Part shown: positions 8,846 to 17,026 of the stretch, one piece after another
Layout of the letters: each line of letters begins with the position of its first letter
Position numbering within the stretch: position 1 is the stretch's first letter
NCBI RefSeq assembly: GCF_011045165.1
Contig: NZ_JAAKZI010000018.1
Coordinates: forward strand, 21,801 to 85,800
Direction of reading: 5' to 3'
Length of the DNA: 64,000 nt
DNA from: Arthrobacter silviterrae
GTDB lineage: Bacteria; Actinomycetota; Actinomycetes; Actinomycetales; Micrococcaceae
Program-made: the position numbers and the translations under genes
The notes under the pieces: generated by a model
Database searches by the model: none
The model's input: the letters and a program-made list of their open reading frames with translations, nothing else
What the model was told of the DNA's origin: nothing

Positions 8846-9901
8846 ATGCGCGCAACAATGATTTACGGACCCGGCGACATCAGGGTCGAGGACCGGGACT
8901 ACCCCGCCATCAAGATGCCCGGCGATGCGGTGGTGAAGGTGGCCGCCGCCTGCGTGTGCGGCTCGGACCTGTGGCCGTACCGCGGCGTGAAGGCCCTCAG
9001 TGAACCCTCGGCGATCGGCCACGAATTCGTTGGCGTCGTGGAAAGTGTAGGGGCGGACGTGACCGGGCTGGGCGTGGGCGACTTTGTCATTGCGCCGTTC
9101 GTGGACAGCTGCGGCCAGTGCCCCCCGTGCCAAAACGGCGTGACCGTTGCCTGCGAGCACATTGCCGGCTGGGGCGACACCGATGAGCACGGCTTCTTCG
9201 TCGAAGGCGCCCAGGGGCAGGCAGTGCGCGTGCCGCAGGCCGAGGCCACCCTGGTCAAGGTGCCCGGCGTCACCGAACCCGACGACGCCCTGACGGCCAG
9301 CCTGCTGACACTCTCCGACGTCATGGCCACCGGCCACCACGCCGCCGTCAGCGCCAACGTGGGCCCAGGCCGGTCCGTGGTGGTGGTGGGCGACGGAGCC
9401 GTGGGCCTCTGCGGCGTGCTGGCAGCCAAGCGGCTGGGCGCCACGCGGATCATCGCGATGTCCCGCCATGAGGACAGGGCTGCGCTCGCCGTTCAGTTAG
9501 GCGCCACGGACGTGGTGGCCGAACGCGGGGACCTTGGCGTGGCCCAGGTCCGCGAACTGCTCGGCGGGGTGCTGGCCGACTCCGTGCTGGAATGCGTGGG
9601 CACGAAGGAGTCCATGGAACAGGCCCTCCACAGCACCCGGCCCGGCGGCAGCCTGGGATTCGTGGGCGTCCCCACGGGAGGGGCCGAAATCCCGCTGCGC
9701 TACCTGTTTGACTCCAACATCCACGTGGCCGGCGGCATGGCCTCGGCCAGGACCTACATCCCCGAACTGCTCAAGGACGTGCTGGCCGGCACCATCAATC
9801 CCGGCCTGGTCTTTGACTCCGTCATGGCGCTGGAGCAGGCTCCCGAGGCCTATCGGGCCATGGATGAACGGCGTGCCATCAAGGTCCTGCTCCGGCCGTA
9901 A
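8846..9901 (+). CDS. Zinc-dependent alcohol dehydrogenase family protein
   Basis: The protein is a 351-residue medium-chain dehydrogenase that oxidises an alcohol with NAD(P). The catalytic zinc ligands are C38 and the HE pair at 59-60. The structural zinc site is C89, C92, C95 and C103. The Rossmann motif VVVVGDGAVG lies near residue 175. The start at 8846 has GAGGAC upstream; an 80-codon upstream extension of the frame runs through the PadR promoter and is rejected. Length is normal for the family. It faces away from the PadR operon and precedes an ArsR-like regulator; its substrate is not identifiable. Confidence 0.9.
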   Translation: MRATMIYGPGDIRVEDRDYPAIKMPGDAVVKVAAACVCGSDLWPYRGVKALSEPSAIGHEFVGVVESVGADVTGLGVGDFVIAPFVDSCGQCPPCQNGVTVACEHIAGWGDTDEHGFFVEGAQGQAVRVPQAEATLVKVPGVTEPDDALTASLLTLSDVMATGHHAAVSANVGPGRSVVVVGDGAVGLCGVLAAKRLGATRIIAMSRHEDRAALAVQLGATDVVAERGDLGVAQVRELLGGVLADSVLECVGTKESMEQALHSTRPGGSLGFVGVPTGGAEIPLRYLFDSNIHVAGGMASARTYIPELLKDVLAGTINPGLVFDSVMALEQAPEAYRAMDERRAIKVLLRP

Positions 9902-9924
9902 CGGCTGTCGCCCGCGGAACGCAA

Positions 9925-9949
9925 AATAATTCTGGACAAATAAATTATT
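9925..9949. promoter_or_regulatory. Inverted repeat upstream of the ArsR-like gene
   Basis: AATAATT and AATTATT arms are separated by 11 bp. The site ends 18 bp before the start of the ArsR-like gene. It is AT-rich against a very GC-rich background, as expected of an operator/promoter for the downstream regulator. Confidence 0.5.
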
Positions 9950-9967
9950 CGGTGAGACACTGGTGTC

Positions 9968-10603
9968 ATGTTGGAAGTGGCAGTCATCGAGGACGCGCAG
10001 GCGGCCGAGGCCTCGCTGGACCCCATCCGGGCCCGGCTCCTGGCTGAACTGCGAACCCCGGCCTCCGCGGCCACCGTGGCCGCGCGGATCGGCCTGCCGC
10101 GCCAAAAAGTGAACTACCACCTGAAAATGCTTGAACACCACGGGCTCGTGGCATTGGTCGAGGAGCGCCGCAAGGGCAATGTGACGGAACGGATCATGGG
10201 CGCCACGGCGCGCTCCTATGTGATCTCACCCGCCGCACTGCCCGGCGTCGCGCCTGACCCTGCGCTGGCACCCAACCGGGTTTCCGCCCGCTGGATGCTG
10301 GCCGTGGCCGCCCGCCTGGTCAACGATGTTGGATCGCTGATCACCGGGGCCGACAGGGCCAACAAGCGGCTGGCCACCTTCGCCCTGGACGGGGAACTGA
10401 CCTTCGCCAGCGCGGCAGACCGGGCGGCCTTTGTCGCCGAACTCTCGGCCAGCGTGGCCGGGCTGGTGGAAAAGTACCACAGCGCAAACGCGGGCGGCGG
10501 GCGGAACCACCGCATCGTCGTCGCACTTCATCCCAGCGTCAAGGCGCCGGAAGCAGCACCCCCAATCACTGCCGGAACACCCGGCCGCACCAAGGAGCAA
10601 TGA
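9968..10603 (+). CDS. ArsR-like winged-helix transcriptional regulator
   Basis: The protein has 211 residues. Residues 15-80 form a helix-turn-helix of the ArsR type (LDPIRARLLAELRTPAS, then VAARIGLPRQKVNYHLKMLEHHGLV), followed by a longer C-terminal ligand or dimer domain than simple ArsR metal sensors have. No Cys metal site is visible, so a small-molecule or protein partner is more likely than a metal. Its stop overlaps the start of the SRPBCC gene (ATGA). ArsR/SRPBCC pairs are a recurrent arrangement in actinobacteria. The inverted repeat at 9925-9949 probably allows autoregulation. Confidence 0.8.
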   Translation: MLEVAVIEDAQAAEASLDPIRARLLAELRTPASAATVAARIGLPRQKVNYHLKMLEHHGLVALVEERRKGNVTERIMGATARSYVISPAALPGVAPDPALAPNRVSARWMLAVAARLVNDVGSLITGADRANKRLATFALDGELTFASAADRAAFVAELSASVAGLVEKYHSANAGGGRNHRIVVALHPSVKAPEAAPPITAGTPGRTKEQ

Positions 10604-11316
10604 TGGCCAAGGAATTCAAGATTGTGCACGAATCGGAGATTGACGGCACGCCGCAGCAGGTTTTTGACGCGGCAACGCTGGGCAACTCGGGCTGGCTGTG
10701 GCCCATGGAGGTGGAGCCCAAGCTGGGCGGCGTGGGCCCCTACGGCAGCACCGTCACCGTGTGGGAGCCGCCGCACCGCTTCGCCAACCACCTGGAGGGC
10801 GAGGGCGGCTTCTTCAACACCCTCGAATATGACATCTCCGAGCTCCCCGGCGGCAAGTCCTGGCTGCGCTACGTCCACAGCGGCGTCTTCTTCGAGGACT
10901 GGGACAACCAGTACGACGGCGCCGCCAAGCATACGGCGTTTTACCAGCACACCCTGGGCCAGTACGTGAAGTACTTTGCCGGGAAGCAGGCCGCGTTTGC
11001 CGACATCCAGGGGCCGGCCGCCTCCTCGTCCCCCGAGGCCTTCGAAGCCGTCAAGGCAGCCCTGGGGATTCACGACTCCGGAGCCGGGGGACATGTCAGC
11101 CTCACCATTGCGGGGGTCGGCACCGTGGACGCCGTGGTGGACTACCTGGATAAGAACTTCGTGGGGCTGCGCACCGAGGACGCCATGTACCGCTTCTTCG
11201 GCCGCAACGCCTTTGGCGCCGTGGTGGGCATGACCGTCCACCTTTTCGCGCCCGGGGCCGACGGCGAGGCCGCCGGAACAGCATGGGGTGCCTGGCTGAA
11301 CGGGATTTACTCCTAG
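10600..11316 (+). CDS. SRPBCC domain protein (AHSA1-like)
   Basis: This 238-residue protein begins with the START-like pattern FKIVHESEIDGTPQQVFDAAT and continues with WPMEVEPKLGG and VTVWEPPHRFANH, as in AHSA1/SRPBCC ligand-binding folds. Residues 130-238 form a second alpha/beta segment that may be another half-domain. AAGGAG lies 6 nt before the ATG; a second ATG follows immediately. The 4-nt overlap with the ArsR-like gene shows coupled translation. The ligand is unknown. Confidence 0.8.
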   Translation: MMAKEFKIVHESEIDGTPQQVFDAATLGNSGWLWPMEVEPKLGGVGPYGSTVTVWEPPHRFANHLEGEGGFFNTLEYDISELPGGKSWLRYVHSGVFFEDWDNQYDGAAKHTAFYQHTLGQYVKYFAGKQAAFADIQGPAASSSPEAFEAVKAALGIHDSGAGGHVSLTIAGVGTVDAVVDYLDKNFVGLRTEDAMYRFFGRNAFGAVVGMTVHLFAPGADGEAAGTAWGAWLNGIYS

Positions 11317-11339
11317 CCGCAGGGCGATAGGCTCGCTGC

Positions 11340-12863
11340 ATGGCTGAAAACACCGACAATGCAGCAACCACCGGTCCGGACGGATCCGCCGGCGTGCAGG
11401 CGCCGTCCGCCGGCACCCCCGCGTCGTCCGCGACTCCCGCCGTCACCGATGACTTCACCTCCCGGAAGCATGCACTGGCATCCGGCCTGCGCTACACCAG
11501 CACGGCCGGCCGGCTGGTGCTGCGCCAGGAGGCCACCGAAGACGGCAAGGCGCAGGGCTTCAAGCCCAAGGCCGAGATTTTCATGGTCAGCTACGTCAGG
11601 GACCAGGAAACTGAGGCGGATGCGGCCGGGCCGTCTTCGCGTCCCGTCGTGTTTGCCTTCAACGGCGGCCCCGGCTCCTCCAGCGTGTGGCTGCACATTG
11701 GCCTGCTCGGCCCGCGCCGCGTGGACAGCGGCGACGTGGGCGCGCTGACGCCGGCACCGTTTGGCCTGGTGGACAACGCCAACACCATCCTGGAGCACGC
11801 CGACCTGGTCCTGATCGACCCCGTCAACACCGGCTTTTCCCGCGTGGTGGACGGCGGCACGGCGGACGAATTCCACGCGTTCGTGGAGGACCGCGACCTT
11901 GTGGCCGAGGTGGTCCGGCTCTGGACCACGCGCAACAACCGCTGGCTCAGCCCAAAGTACCTGGTGGGGGAGTCCTACGGCACGCTGCGGGCAGTGGCCG
12001 TTGCCGCGCGCCTCTTTGACGCCTACGGGCTGGCCGTCAACGGGCTGGGCCTGATCTCCACCGTGCTGAACCTTTCCACCCTGGACTTCCAGCCCGGCAA
12101 CGACACCCCGTACGCACTGCACCTTCCCACCTACGCCGCCATCGCCCACTTCCACGGCCGCCACCCTGGCCGCGAGTTGGAGGACGTGGTGGCCGAGGCG
12201 GAGGACTTTGCCGGGCGCGAGTATGGCTGGGCCCTCACCCAAGGCGCCCGGCTCAGCGCAAGCGAGCTGGACGGCGTCGTACTTAAATTGGCGGAGCTGA
12301 CAACACTGGGCGAGGACTTCATCCGGCAGTCAAATCTGCGCTGGGACTATTCGGAGTTTTCCGCCGAACTGCTGCGCGCGGAGGGACTCACGGTGGGGCG
12401 GATCGACGGCCGGTTCACGCAGCGGCACCTGCGCGGGCAGGCGTCGGTGAACTGGGACGACCCCTCCATGAACGCCATCACCGGCCCCTACGCCGCCGCC
12501 ATCAACCACTATGTGCGCGCCGAGCTGGGCTACGAAAACGACCTCCCCTACGAGGTGCTGACCGGCCGCGTCCAGCCGTGGAGCTACAAGACCTTTGAGG
12601 GCGCGCCGGTGGATGTGACGGGGGATTTGGAACGGCTGCTGAACTACAACCCGGCCCTGCGCGTGCACGTGGACTACGGCTACCACGACGGCGCCACGCC
12701 CCACTTCGCGGCCGAATACGTGTGGGCGCACCTGAACATTTCAGACGAGGCCCGCGCCCGCTTCACACACCACTACCACCGGGCCGGGCACATGATGTAC
12801 CTCAACGAGCAGTGCCGGGAGGACCAGCTGGCCGCGCTCGCGGAGTTCGTGGCGCCGCGGTAG
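11340..12863 (+). CDS. S10 family serine carboxypeptidase-like protein
   Basis: The 507-residue product contains the S10 oxyanion motif FAFNGGPGSSSVW (105-117), the nucleophile motif GESYGT with Ser212, a downstream RVHVDYGYHDGATP with the catalytic Asp, and HYHRAGHMMYL with the catalytic His. Serine carboxypeptidases release C-terminal residues. Unlike the secreted eukaryotic enzymes, this one has a Thr/Ala/Pro-rich N-terminus of 35 residues without a signal peptide, so it is probably cytoplasmic. The start at 11340 follows the SRPBCC gene by 23 bp on the same strand. Confidence 0.88.
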   Translation: MAENTDNAATTGPDGSAGVQAPSAGTPASSATPAVTDDFTSRKHALASGLRYTSTAGRLVLRQEATEDGKAQGFKPKAEIFMVSYVRDQETEADAAGPSSRPVVFAFNGGPGSSSVWLHIGLLGPRRVDSGDVGALTPAPFGLVDNANTILEHADLVLIDPVNTGFSRVVDGGTADEFHAFVEDRDLVAEVVRLWTTRNNRWLSPKYLVGESYGTLRAVAVAARLFDAYGLAVNGLGLISTVLNLSTLDFQPGNDTPYALHLPTYAAIAHFHGRHPGRELEDVVAEAEDFAGREYGWALTQGARLSASELDGVVLKLAELTTLGEDFIRQSNLRWDYSEFSAELLRAEGLTVGRIDGRFTQRHLRGQASVNWDDPSMNAITGPYAAAINHYVRAELGYENDLPYEVLTGRVQPWSYKTFEGAPVDVTGDLERLLNYNPALRVHVDYGYHDGATPHFAAEYVWAHLNISDEARARFTHHYHRAGHMMYLNEQCREDQLAALAEFVAPR

Positions 12864-12881
12864 GGGCTTTGTCCGTGCGAA

Positions 12882-14150
12882 TCAGCTCCCCAGTGTCAGT
12901 GGGCCCCAGCCTCCGGTGCCGATCTGGGACCGGGCGCCGAAGCCGCCGGTGAGGATGGGGTAGTGCAGCAGGTTCCCGGCGCCGTCGCGGGCCAGGATGC
13001 CCCAGGCGTTGGTGCCGAGATGGTTGTAGATGCCGGACAGGTGCGTCATGCCGCCCCAGCCGGTGCCGATGACCCGCCGGGTTTCGCCCACGAAGCCGCC
13101 CGTGCCGGTGCCGCGGTAGAGCAGCAGCTGGCCGGCGGCGTTGCGGGCCGCCAGGTCCATCCGGCCGTCGCCGTCGAAGTCCAGGCCCATGATGGTCAGC
13201 GGGCCCCAGCCGTTGCCGATCTGCAGGCGCGGGGTGAAGCCGGCGCCGTTGAACGGGTAGTAAAAGAGGTTTCCGGTGGCGCGGTCCTTGGCGACGAGGC
13301 CCGGAAAGGCGTCCGAGGCGCGCCATTTGGCGGCAACAATGTCATACGGGCCCCAGCCGTTGCCAATGGCCTGCGGCGCCTTCAAGGTCCCGTTGGCCTG
13401 GCCGTAGCTGATGGTCAGCGCGCCCGATTTCCACACGGTGAGGATGTCCTGGAAGCCGTCGGAGTTCAGGTCCGTGATGGCCAGCTGCTGCACGCCCGTC
13501 CAGCCGGAGGAGACAAACTTGCGCTGCCACAGGTCCCCGCCCCTGGCTGAGGGGTAAATGAACAGGTTGCCTGCGGTGTCCACGGCGGCAATGTCGCCCG
13601 GATTGGCCACGGGTTGCGGCGGCGGCTGCGGCTGGTTGAGCCGCGAGGCGGCGTACCCCGCCAGGTTGGCCACTGTCACCGTCATGCCGCTCCAGCCGGA
13701 TTTGGTGGTGACCACGTATCCGGCACCGACGTCCGTGGCGCGCGGGTCCAGCAGGGCAGCCCGGTGCGCAGGCGAGTTCATCCACCAGTCCACGGTTGCC
13801 TGGGCCGAGACGTTGATGGCAACGATCTCCGAGTACATGTCCGCCCCCGCCGGCAGGATGGAGAGCCCGCCGTCCGGGCGGTGCACCTTGGCCACGTCGA
13901 AGGTGCCGGCGTTGATGCGGCTGTTGAGGGTCCCCGCCCAGTCCTGGGAGCCCTTCGCAATGGTGGCGTTCCACACCAGGGGGCCCGCGCCGTTCTGCCA
14001 CCGGTAGCTGTTCATCAGCTGCAAAACCTTGGCCAGATACGGATCGGCGGGCGGCGGAGGAGTCGTGGCGGCCAGTGCCGGCGCAATGCCGGTCCCGAGC
14101 AGGGCGGCCGCCAGCAGGAGGCTGGTCAGGAAACCGAGGAGTTTGCGCAT
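12882..14150 (-). CDS. Secreted CAP-domain protein with VCBS/FG-GAP repeats
   Basis: The 422-residue protein has a signal peptide (MRKLLGFLTSLLLAAALLG, with AxA cleavage near residue 27), then a CAP/SCP domain (40-175) containing LQLMNSYRWQNGAGPLVW, WMNSPAHRAALLDP and GAGYV. It ends in repeats of about 45 residues with the Asp-rich calcium loops DLNSDGFQD and DFDGDGRMD, a beta-propeller of the VCBS/FG-GAP type. It is exported and probably binds a surface polymer or divalent metal. The start at 14150 is supported by the signal peptide. It converges with the S10 gene, with only 18 bp between the stops. Confidence 0.88.
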   Translation of the reverse strand: MRKLLGFLTSLLLAAALLGTGIAPALAATTPPPPADPYLAKVLQLMNSYRWQNGAGPLVWNATIAKGSQDWAGTLNSRINAGTFDVAKVHRPDGGLSILPAGADMYSEIVAINVSAQATVDWWMNSPAHRAALLDPRATDVGAGYVVTTKSGWSGMTVTVANLAGYAASRLNQPQPPPQPVANPGDIAAVDTAGNLFIYPSARGGDLWQRKFVSSGWTGVQQLAITDLNSDGFQDILTVWKSGALTISYGQANGTLKAPQAIGNGWGPYDIVAAKWRASDAFPGLVAKDRATGNLFYYPFNGAGFTPRLQIGNGWGPLTIMGLDFDGDGRMDLAARNAAGQLLLYRGTGTGGFVGETRRVIGTGWGGMTHLSGIYNHLGTNAWGILARDGAGNLLHYPILTGGFGARSQIGTGGWGPLTLGS

Positions 14151-14454
14151 GTGCGAAGCCTTGCTCTGGAAGTTTGGTCGGGGTTTGGTTTGCTGCGGAG
14201 CTTCTTACTGGTTTTGCGACGGGCGGGCGCCCCCATAGTACCCCGGAGGAAAAATACAGGAAACCTTCAGCCTGAATGTGCAGCCGGGCCAGGCGAGTGT
14301 GCATTCCTGCGCACGGTGTCTGCGCTAATGGCTGTTGTTACCGGTTGGTTTGCACTGCGATACTCAAGAAAACCACCCATTGTGCTTCATGTCACAGCCA
14401 GTGGATGGGCCCATTGTCAACGAAGACAGCGCGCCATGGCGCGAAGGAGAAAAC
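14151..14454. other. Divergent intergenic region (CAP protein / MHS permease)
   Basis: These 304 bp hold no convincing gene. They contain the promoters of two divergent genes. A weak inverted repeat (GTGTGC at 14297-14302 and GCGCAC at 14309-14314, one mismatch) could be an operator. A GAAGGAG ribosome-binding site for the permease lies at its right end. Confidence 0.5.
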
Positions 14455-15846
14455 ATGAGTCAGAATGTTGGAGCCCGGCCATCCGTCAAGGAATCCGGGC
14501 TCCGCAAGGTGGTTGCGGCATCAATGGCCGGCACTGTGGTGGAGTGGTACGAGTTTTTCCTCTACGCCACGGCCGTCAGCCTGGTGTTCGGCAAAATGTT
14601 CTTTCCCAACGCCGGCTCCGTTCTGGACGGCATCATGGCAGGGTTCCTCACCTACGCCGTCGGCTTTGTTGCCCGGCCCATCGGCGGGATCGTCTTTGGC
14701 CACTTTGGCGACAAGTTCGGCCGGAAGAAGCTCCTGCAGCTGAGCATCATCATGGTGGGCATAGCCACGTTTGGCATGGGCTGCCTGCCCGGCTTTGACC
14801 AGGTGGGCTACTGGGCCCCCGCACTGCTGGTGGCGCTGCGCTTCATCCAGGGCTTCGCCGTCGGCGGTGAATGGGGAGGAGCCGTGCTGCTGGTGGCCGA
14901 GCACAGCCCGGACAAGTCCCGCGGCTTCTGGTCCTCCTGGCCGCAGTCCGCCGTGCCCATGGGCAACCTGCTCGCCACCACGGTGCTGCTGGTGCTTTCC
15001 TCCACGCTGAGCGAGGCGGCGTTCCTGAGCTGGGGCTGGCGCGTGGCCTTCTGGCTCTCCGCCGTGATTGTGCTCATCGGCTACTACATCCGCACCAAGG
15101 TCAACGATGCACCCATCTTCCTCAAGGCGCAGGAAGAAATGGAAAACAACCCCAATGCCGGCTACGGCGTGTTCGAGGTCTTCCGCCGCTACCCGCGGGG
15201 CGTGTTCACTGCCATGGGCCTGCGTTTCGCCGAGAATATCCTGTACTACCTGGTGGTCACCTTCTCCATCACGTACCTGAAGATCATCGTTGACATTGAC
15301 ACCTCGAGGATCCTGCTGCTGCTCCTGGTGGCACACGGCATCCACTTCTTCGTGGTTCCCACGGTGGGCAGGCTCTCCGATGCGATCGGCCGCAAGCCCA
15401 CCTACATGCTCGGGGCCATCACCGGCGCCACGTGGGGCTTCTTCGCTTTCCCCATGATGGACACAAAGAACGATTTCCTCATCCTGGCCTCCGTCACCAT
15501 CGGGCTGGTGTTCCACGCCCTCATGTACGCCGGCCAGCCCTCCATCATGGCCGAGATGTTCCCCACCCGCATGCGCTACTCCGGCGTCTCCCTGGGCTAC
15601 CAGGTCACCTCCATCGTGGCCGGTTCCATTGCCCCCTTCATCGCCACCGCCCTGGTGCAGCACTACCATTCCTCGGTCCCCGTGGCCATCTACCTGCTGG
15701 GTGCCTGTGTTGTTACGGCCGTGGCTGTGCTATTCCTGAAGGAAACCAAGGGGGTCTCCCTGCAGGACATTGACGACGCCGATGCCGCCGGCACGCTGGC
15801 GATCGCCCGTACCGCTGCAGGCACGTCAGCAACGAAAGTGGGTTAG
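14455..15846 (+). CDS. MFS transporter, metabolite:H+ symporter (MHS) family
   Basis: The protein has 463 residues with twelve predicted membrane segments. Its N-terminus carries the MHS signature AGTVVEWYEFFLYATA, followed by the inter-helix motif GHFGDKFGRKK near residue 85 and GRLSDAIGRKP near residue 305. MHS carriers bring small organic acids such as alpha-ketoglutarate, shikimate or betaine into the cell with protons. GAAGGAG precedes the ATG at 14455. It is followed after 2 bp by a 3-hydroxybutyrate dehydrogenase gene, so uptake of a hydroxy-acid is a reasonable inference. Confidence 0.88.
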   Translation: MSQNVGARPSVKESGLRKVVAASMAGTVVEWYEFFLYATAVSLVFGKMFFPNAGSVLDGIMAGFLTYAVGFVARPIGGIVFGHFGDKFGRKKLLQLSIIMVGIATFGMGCLPGFDQVGYWAPALLVALRFIQGFAVGGEWGGAVLLVAEHSPDKSRGFWSSWPQSAVPMGNLLATTVLLVLSSTLSEAAFLSWGWRVAFWLSAVIVLIGYYIRTKVNDAPIFLKAQEEMENNPNAGYGVFEVFRRYPRGVFTAMGLRFAENILYYLVVTFSITYLKIIVDIDTSRILLLLLVAHGIHFFVVPTVGRLSDAIGRKPTYMLGAITGATWGFFAFPMMDTKNDFLILASVTIGLVFHALMYAGQPSIMAEMFPTRMRYSGVSLGYQVTSIVAGSIAPFIATALVQHYHSSVPVAIYLLGACVVTAVAVLFLKETKGVSLQDIDDADAAGTLAIARTAAGTSATKVG

Positions 15847-15848
15847 CC

Positions 15849-16706
15849 ATGGCAGGGAACGAAACTGTGGATCCGGCAGGGGCGGGCGAGGCGCGGGCAA
15901 CCGTCGTCGGGCGCGTCACGGGGGCCGTTCTCCCGGCAGCCGGGGTCCCGGCAGGCAGCCTGTCCGGCAGCCTGTCCGGCAGGCGGGCGCTAGTCACCGG
16001 CGGTGCCGGCGGGCTCGGGTCCGCAACCGCCCGTGCGGTTGCGGCCCGCGGAGCCTACGTGATCGTTGCGGACCGGGACGGGGCCGGGGCGGCCGCCGTC
16101 GCCGCCGAAGTGGGCGGCGAGTCCTGGGAGCTGGACCTGCTGGACACCTCCGCCCTTGAATCGCTCACCCTGGACGTGGACATCCTGGTCAACAACGCCG
16201 GCATCCAGACCATCAGCCCTATCGAGGATTTCGACCCGGCAGCGTTCCGGCGCATCCTGACCATCATGTTGGAGGCGCCGTTCCTGCTGGTGCGGGCAGC
16301 CCTGCCGCATATGTACGCCCAGGGGCATGGACGGATCATCAACATGTCCTCCATCCACGGGCTGCGGGCGTCGTCGTTCAAGTCCGCGTACGTGTCGGCC
16401 AAGCACGGTCTTGAGGGGCTGTCCAAGGTGACGGCCCGCGAGGGCGGCGCCCACGGGGTCACGAGCAATTGCGTCAACCCCGGCTACGTCCGCACGCCCC
16501 TCGTTGAAGGGCAGGTGGCCGACCAGGCCAAGACGCACGGGATTCCCGAATCGCAGGTGCTCGGCGAGGTGATGCTGGCCAACAGCGCCATCAAGCGCCT
16601 GGTGGAACCGGACGAGGTGGCCGGGCTGGTGGCCTGGCTTGCCTCCGACCAGGCCGCCATGGTCACCGGCGCCTCCTACGTGATGGACGGCGGCTGGACC
16701 GCCTAA
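15849..16706 (+). CDS. 3-hydroxybutyrate dehydrogenase (short-chain dehydrogenase)
   Basis: The 285-residue protein has a cofactor motif TGGAGGLG (about 55-62), the NNAG motif near 115, catalytic Ser in INMSSIHG near 160, and YVSAKHG (Tyr and Lys) near 180. The substrate-loop sequence LVEGQVADQAKTHGIPE is characteristic of D-3-hydroxybutyrate dehydrogenases, which make acetoacetate with NAD. About 43 residues precede the Rossmann fold, including a duplicated GSLS unit; no better internal start was found. The gene follows the MHS permease by 2 bp and ends in a palindromic repeat array. Confidence 0.88.
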   Translation: MAGNETVDPAGAGEARATVVGRVTGAVLPAAGVPAGSLSGSLSGRRALVTGGAGGLGSATARAVAARGAYVIVADRDGAGAAAVAAEVGGESWELDLLDTSALESLTLDVDILVNNAGIQTISPIEDFDPAAFRRILTIMLEAPFLLVRAALPHMYAQGHGRIINMSSIHGLRASSFKSAYVSAKHGLEGLSKVTAREGGAHGVTSNCVNPGYVRTPLVEGQVADQAKTHGIPESQVLGEVMLANSAIKRLVEPDEVAGLVAWLASDQAAMVTGASYVMDGGWTA

Positions 16707-16707
16707 C

Positions 16708-17026
16708 GACGCTCGGTTGCAATCGGGCCCTCTTTTTCCGACGCTCGGTTGCAATCGGGGCAATATTCGCAAACGCTCCTTCACCAAGTGGGGGAGCGTT
16801 TGCTTCGCGTGCCCCGTTTGCAACCGAGGGATGGGGAAAATGGCCCCGTTTGTGCGGGAGGGATGGGGAAAATGGCCCCGTTTGCAACCGAGGGATGGGG
16901 AAAATGGCCCCGTTTGTGCGGGAGGGATGGGGAAAATGGCCCCGTTGGTGCGGGAGGGATGGGGAAAGTGGCCCCGTTGGTGCGGGAGGGATGGGGAAAA
17001 TGGCCCCGTTTGCAACCGAGGGATGG
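16708..17026. repeat. Palindromic intergenic array with exact 32-bp period (copy A)
   Basis: The left arm has two 32-bp units starting at 16708 and 16740 (GACGCTCGGTTGCAAT core). The next phase position, 16772, enters a hairpin with arms AAACGCTCC (16771-16779) and GGAGCGTTT (16793-16801). The right arm carries the inverted core (GCAACCGAGGG). Six full 32-bp units start at 16828, 16860, 16892, 16924, 16956 and 16988, with a partial unit at 17020. Unit ends alternate between GCAACCGA and GTGCGGGA. The array fills the whole gap between two convergent genes. Copies B (22700) and C (41353) share the architecture. The period is not a multiple of three, so it is non-coding. Confidence 0.9.

Noticed and set aside
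16828..17019. The 32-bp tandem units as a CRISPR array
   Set aside because: Units are contiguous with no unique spacers, are themselves inverted about a hairpin, and no cas gene is nearby.
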